From Burkholderiaceae bacterium (GTDB lineage Bacteria > Pseudomonadota > Gammaproteobacteria > Burkholderiales > Burkholderiaceae): a stretch of 8,770 nt of DNA. Every line of letters starts with the position of its first letter. Position 1 is the stretch's first letter. Of this stretch, positions 6,278 through 8,770 are shown in pieces. Both the position numbers and the translations under genes were made by a program. The notes beneath the pieces were generated by a model. That model did no database searches. It saw only the letters and a program-made list of their open reading frames with translations, and was not told the DNA's origin. The stretch covers positions 1 to 8,770 of the forward strand of contig CANGWT010000062.1 of assembly GCA_947457745.1 (NCBI GenBank), given 5' to 3'.

Positions 6278-8412
6278 GCTAATTTGCCGAGGTCGGCAAT
6301 GAGATTCATTTTCTGGTGAAGTTGTTGCAGGAGTGCCAGGCGGTTATCGCGCAGCTCTGGATTCGGGTCCATCACCATGACATCGGCAAAGAATTGATCG
6401 ATTGGAGTGCTTAAAGCTACGAGTGCTTTCAATAGATCCACAAACTGACGTTGATCATAAGCAGCAGTTAGCGTTGGGATGAGCTTCTCAAGCGCTTCGT
6501 GAAGAGAGATTTCAGCGGGAACTTGTAAGAGCTTGCTAGAGCAGGTCACCGGAATCGCAGTAGCATTCTTTTTTAGAATATTGCTGATACGTTTGTTGGC
6601 AGCGGCTAACTGAGCAGCTTCTGCTAGGGCGTTAAATTCACGCAATGCAGTTAAGCGATCAATTAAGTCATTTAATTGGGCAGGTGATTGACTTAATACC
6701 GCATCAATTTCTTCAGCAGTGAACGGCTTGCCAGCAACCGCTTGGTCACGTAAGTAAGCGCGTAGGCGATCAATAATGAAGGCATAAATATCTTCAGCCT
6801 TTGCTTTTTCTTGAACGTCTTTCTGAGGAAATTGTTTGCGTGCCAGCTCAATTAGGTGAGGCAGGCTTAGGCTGAGATTCTTCTCTAGCAAGAGCCGGCA
6901 GATTCCGAGAGCATGACGACGCAGGGCGTAGGGGTCTTTGTCACCAGTTGGTGCAAGGCCAACACCCCAAATACCGACAAGAGTTTCTAGCTTGTCGGCA
7001 ATCGCTAAGATGGTGCCGGTTTGAGTCTGGGGTAATGCGTCACCAGCAAATCGAGGCATGTAATGCTCGCTACAAGCAGAGGCTACCTCAGCATTTTCGC
7101 CATCGTGCGTTGCATAGTAGCGACCCATGATGCCTTGGAGTTCTGGGAACTCGCCAACCATATCAGTTAATAAATCCGTTTTAGCAATCTCAGCAGCACG
7201 GCTAGCTAGCGTTTCATTAGCCGACAAAGATTTTGCAATTCCTATAGCGATTCCTTGAACACGCTTGGTGCGATCTAATTGATTCCCGAGTTGATTGTGA
7301 TAAACCACTTTTTCAAGGTCGGCTACGCGAGATGCCAGTGGACGCTTTTGATCTTGCTGAAAGAAGAAACGTGCATCAGAAAGTCGTGGACGTACTACGC
7401 GCTCGTTACCGGAAATAATTGCTTCTGGTTTATCGGTCTGAATATTAGAAACGATTAAGAAACGATTGCGTAACTTACCTTGCTGATCAGTCAGCGCAAA
7501 GTATTTTTGATTGGTCTGCATTGTCAGAATCAAGCATTCTTGTGGAACCTCCAAGAACTCTTGATCAAAGTGACATTCATAAATTGCAGGCCACTCTACT
7601 AAAGCAGTCACTTCATCTAATAGGCTATCTGGCATCAACACTAAATCAGTACTAGCAGCTTTTAATAATGCAGATTCGATAAACTCACGACGCTTATTAA
7701 AGCTGGGTAACACTTTTGCTTTAGTAGTGAGATCGGACTCATACTGATCTGCAGAGGCAATAGTAATGACGCCTGGAGCTAAGAAGCGGTGGCCCTCAGT
7801 TTGATTTGCTGCATCAATGCCTAGTGCGCTGATATGCAATGTTTTTTTGCCGTGTAAAGCGATGATGCGGTGCGCTGGACGTGCAAACTCAACATCTGCT
7901 AATTCACCATTTTTCTGTAGCACTTGATAGTGCATCATTTTGGCGATTGGTAATTTGCCCAATGTTTGCTCGAGTGCTTGTTGAGCAGTTTGCTCCAATA
8001 CCGCACCTTTGGCGACGACATTGAGATACAGTGCTTCATTCTTGCCTTCGCCCGATTTTTCTAAAGTAGAAAGATCGATATCTGCATAGCCCAAAGAAGC
8101 CAATTTCTTTTCTAATGGTGCAGTCGGCTTTCCGTCAGCATCATAAGCAATGCTAGTCGGCAGTAATTTTTCACGTACTGGATAGTCCGGAGCTTGGCTT
8201 AAGACATTCGTAATTTGAACCGCAAGTCGACGCGGTGTCGCGTAACCAGTGGCAAAAGAGTTTTCACTCAATAGTCCTGCAGCTTTTAGAGTTGAATAAA
8301 TACCCTCACTAAATGCATCGCCTAAGCGGCGCAATGATTTTGGTGGAAGCTCTTCGGTAAACAACTCAATCAGAAGATTGTCTGATTGAGAGAGAGAATT
8401 CGGTGTACTCAT
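6274..8412 (-). CDS. glyS: Glycyl-tRNA synthetase beta subunit
   Basis: GlyS is the large subunit of the bacterial alpha2beta2 glycyl-tRNA synthetase; it recognises tRNA-Gly and is essential for charging, while GlyQ carries the catalytic centre. The 712-residue chain begins with LLIELFTEELPPKSLRR (13-29), then FATGYATPRRLAV, EGHRFLAPG (about 206-214), the conserved SGNERVVRPRLSDARFFF (334-351), GEFPELQGIMGRYYA (420-434) within the HD-like region, and APTGDKDPYALRRHALG (487-503). The C-terminal DALR-type anticodon-binding part includes KRISNI (607-612) and FFADVMVMDPNPELRDNRLALL (674-695). Length fits the family (E. coli 689). The ATG at 8412 is chosen because it is 16 nt after the glyQ stop and a dozen residues before the first conserved block; an in-frame TTG at 8484 lies inside glyQ and is rejected. 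No Shine-Dalgarno is visible. The stop overlaps gmhB by 4 nt. A perfect 10-bp inverted repeat covers about codons 8-16. Confidence 0.98.
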   Translation of the reverse strand: MSTPNSLSQSDNLLIELFTEELPPKSLRRLGDAFSEGIYSTLKAAGLLSENSFATGYATPRRLAVQITNVLSQAPDYPVREKLLPTSIAYDADGKPTAPLEKKLASLGYADIDLSTLEKSGEGKNEALYLNVVAKGAVLEQTAQQALEQTLGKLPIAKMMHYQVLQKNGELADVEFARPAHRIIALHGKKTLHISALGIDAANQTEGHRFLAPGVITIASADQYESDLTTKAKVLPSFNKRREFIESALLKAASTDLVLMPDSLLDEVTALVEWPAIYECHFDQEFLEVPQECLILTMQTNQKYFALTDQQGKLRNRFLIVSNIQTDKPEAIISGNERVVRPRLSDARFFFQQDQKRPLASRVADLEKVVYHNQLGNQLDRTKRVQGIAIGIAKSLSANETLASRAAEIAKTDLLTDMVGEFPELQGIMGRYYATHDGENAEVASACSEHYMPRFAGDALPQTQTGTILAIADKLETLVGIWGVGLAPTGDKDPYALRRHALGICRLLLEKNLSLSLPHLIELARKQFPQKDVQEKAKAEDIYAFIIDRLRAYLRDQAVAGKPFTAEEIDAVLSQSPAQLNDLIDRLTALREFNALAEAAQLAAANKRISNILKKNATAIPVTCSSKLLQVPAEISLHEALEKLIPTLTAAYDQRQFVDLLKALVALSTPIDQFFADVMVMDPNPELRDNRLALLQQLHQKMNLIADLGKLA
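6284..6299 (-). repeat. 7-bp inverted repeat directly upstream of the gmhB start
   Basis: TTGCCGA (6284-6290) and TCGGCAA (6293-6299) are exact complements separated by GG. On the minus-strand mRNA the structure ends 6 nt before the gmhB ATG, in the last codons of glyS, covering the place where a ribosome-binding site would sit. As RNA, roughly 6 bp with a four-base loop is realistic. It could keep gmhB initiation low unless ribosomes finishing glyS open it, but chance cannot be excluded. Confidence 0.35.
8365..8390 (-). repeat. Perfect 10-bp inverted repeat in the 5' coding region of glyS
   Basis: CTCAATCAGA (8365-8374) and TCTGATTGAG (8381-8390) are exact complements around a six-base loop. 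On the mRNA the hairpin starts about 22 nt downstream of the glyS ATG. The heptamer GATTGAG occurs a second time at 8418-8424, in the glyQ-glyS spacer, so the 8365-8371 arm could pair either with the near copy or with the spacer copy, placing the start codon in a loop. A role in setting GlyS translation is inference only. Confidence 0.4.
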
Positions 8413-8428
8413 AATTAGATTGAGCTGA

Positions 8429-8770
8429 TTAGGCTTTGGATTGACGTTGGCACATCGGGAATCCCAACTTGTCGCGAGACTCAAAGTAAGCCTGCGCTAC
8501 AGCACGCGAGAGATTGCGGATGCGTCCGATATAGGCCGCGCGCTCAGTAACCGAGATGGCACCACGGGCATCTAGTAAGTTAAAAGTATGTCCAGCCTTG
8601 AGCACCATTTCATAAGCAGGTAAGGCTAATGGCACCTCCATCAAACGCTTGGCTTCACTTTCATAGTTGGTGAAGTTAGCAAACAATAGGTCGGTGTTGG
8701 AGTGTTCGAAGTTGTAGCAAGATTGCTCCACTTCATTTTGGTGATAAACATCACCATAAGAGATGCCGTC
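8429..8770 (-). CDS. glyQ: Glycyl-tRNA synthetase alpha subunit, C-terminal part (5' end outside window)
   Basis: GlyQ is the catalytic alpha subunit that activates glycine with ATP and, with GlyS, charges tRNA-Gly. The frame is open to the window edge, giving the last 113 residues of a protein normally about 300 long, so the class II catalytic motifs are mostly out of view. What is visible is highly characteristic: SYGDVYHQNEVEQSCYNFE at the window edge, then VPLALPAYEMVLKAGHTFNL, followed by LLDARGAISVTERAAYIGRI, RNLSRAVAQAYFESR and the terminal LGFPMC. This closely follows the C-terminal half of E. coli GlyQ, including its end point, so the C-terminus is complete. The TAA stop is 16 nt from the glyS ATG, the standard glyQ-glyS order. 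A GTG at 8731 is an internal valine, not a start. Confidence 0.98.
   Translation of the reverse strand, partial: DGISYGDVYHQNEVEQSCYNFEHSNTDLLFANFTNYESEAKRLMEVPLALPAYEMVLKAGHTFNLLDARGAISVTERAAYIGRIRNLSRAVAQAYFESRDKLGFPMCQRQSKA

Noticed and set aside
5100..7130. Open frames at 5100-5291 (-), 5329-5622 (+), 5822-6037 (+) and 6948-7130 (+)
   Set aside because: They run in other frames of, or antisense to, plsC, gmhB and glyS and have no independent coding evidence.
8413..8484. Longer glyS start at the TTG at 8484, adding 24 residues
   Set aside because: Most of the extension lies inside glyQ and looks unlike a GlyS N-terminus; the ATG at 8412 gives the usual short lead before LLIELFTEELPP.
1..8770. 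Search for a novel system: mobile element, CRISPR, toxin-antitoxin, RNA gene or transferred island
   Set aside because: Coding genes of well-known families fill the whole window with a conserved order, gaps are 16 nt or less, and no stretch has visibly different base composition.

Overview
The window is an ordinary, tightly packed stretch of housekeeping and envelope genes from a Gram-negative betaproteobacterium. The gene order lptD-surA-pdxA-rsmA, facing glyQ-glyS-gmhB-plsC, and the protein sequences fit Burkholderiales. The very short spacers, modest GC content and protein style suggest Polynucleobacter or a close streamlined freshwater relative. That genus call is an inference from memory, not from a database search.

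Layout: positions 1-4952 (+ strand) hold the 3' part of lptD (its 5' end lies outside the window), then surA, pdxA and rsmA. Each gene overlaps the next by 1, 26 and 4 nt, so this looks like one translationally coupled operon. Positions 4963-8770 (- strand, reading leftward) hold the 3' part of glyQ, then glyS, gmhB and plsC, with spacers of 16 nt, a 4-nt overlap and 7 nt. The two operons converge, with only 10 nt between the rsmA and plsC stop codons. An 11-bp perfect inverted repeat lies in the last codons of rsmA.

How the genes work together: much of the content is cell-envelope biogenesis. LptD inserts LPS in the outer membrane, SurA is the periplasmic chaperone that helps LptD and other barrels fold, GmhB makes a precursor of LPS core heptose, and PlsC makes phosphatidic acid. 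PdxA (vitamin B6), RsmA (16S rRNA dimethylation) and GlyQS (glycyl-tRNA synthetase) serve cofactor supply and translation. No RNA gene, mobile element, CRISPR array or phage-like sequence was seen, and no non-coding gap exceeds 16 nt.

No undescribed system is evident. The second-look items are small: perfect inverted repeats inside or next to coding starts and ends, weak Shine-Dalgarno signals throughout, an apparent 12-residue insertion in PdxA, and a single cysteine in the LptD barrel where E. coli has a Cys-Cys pair.
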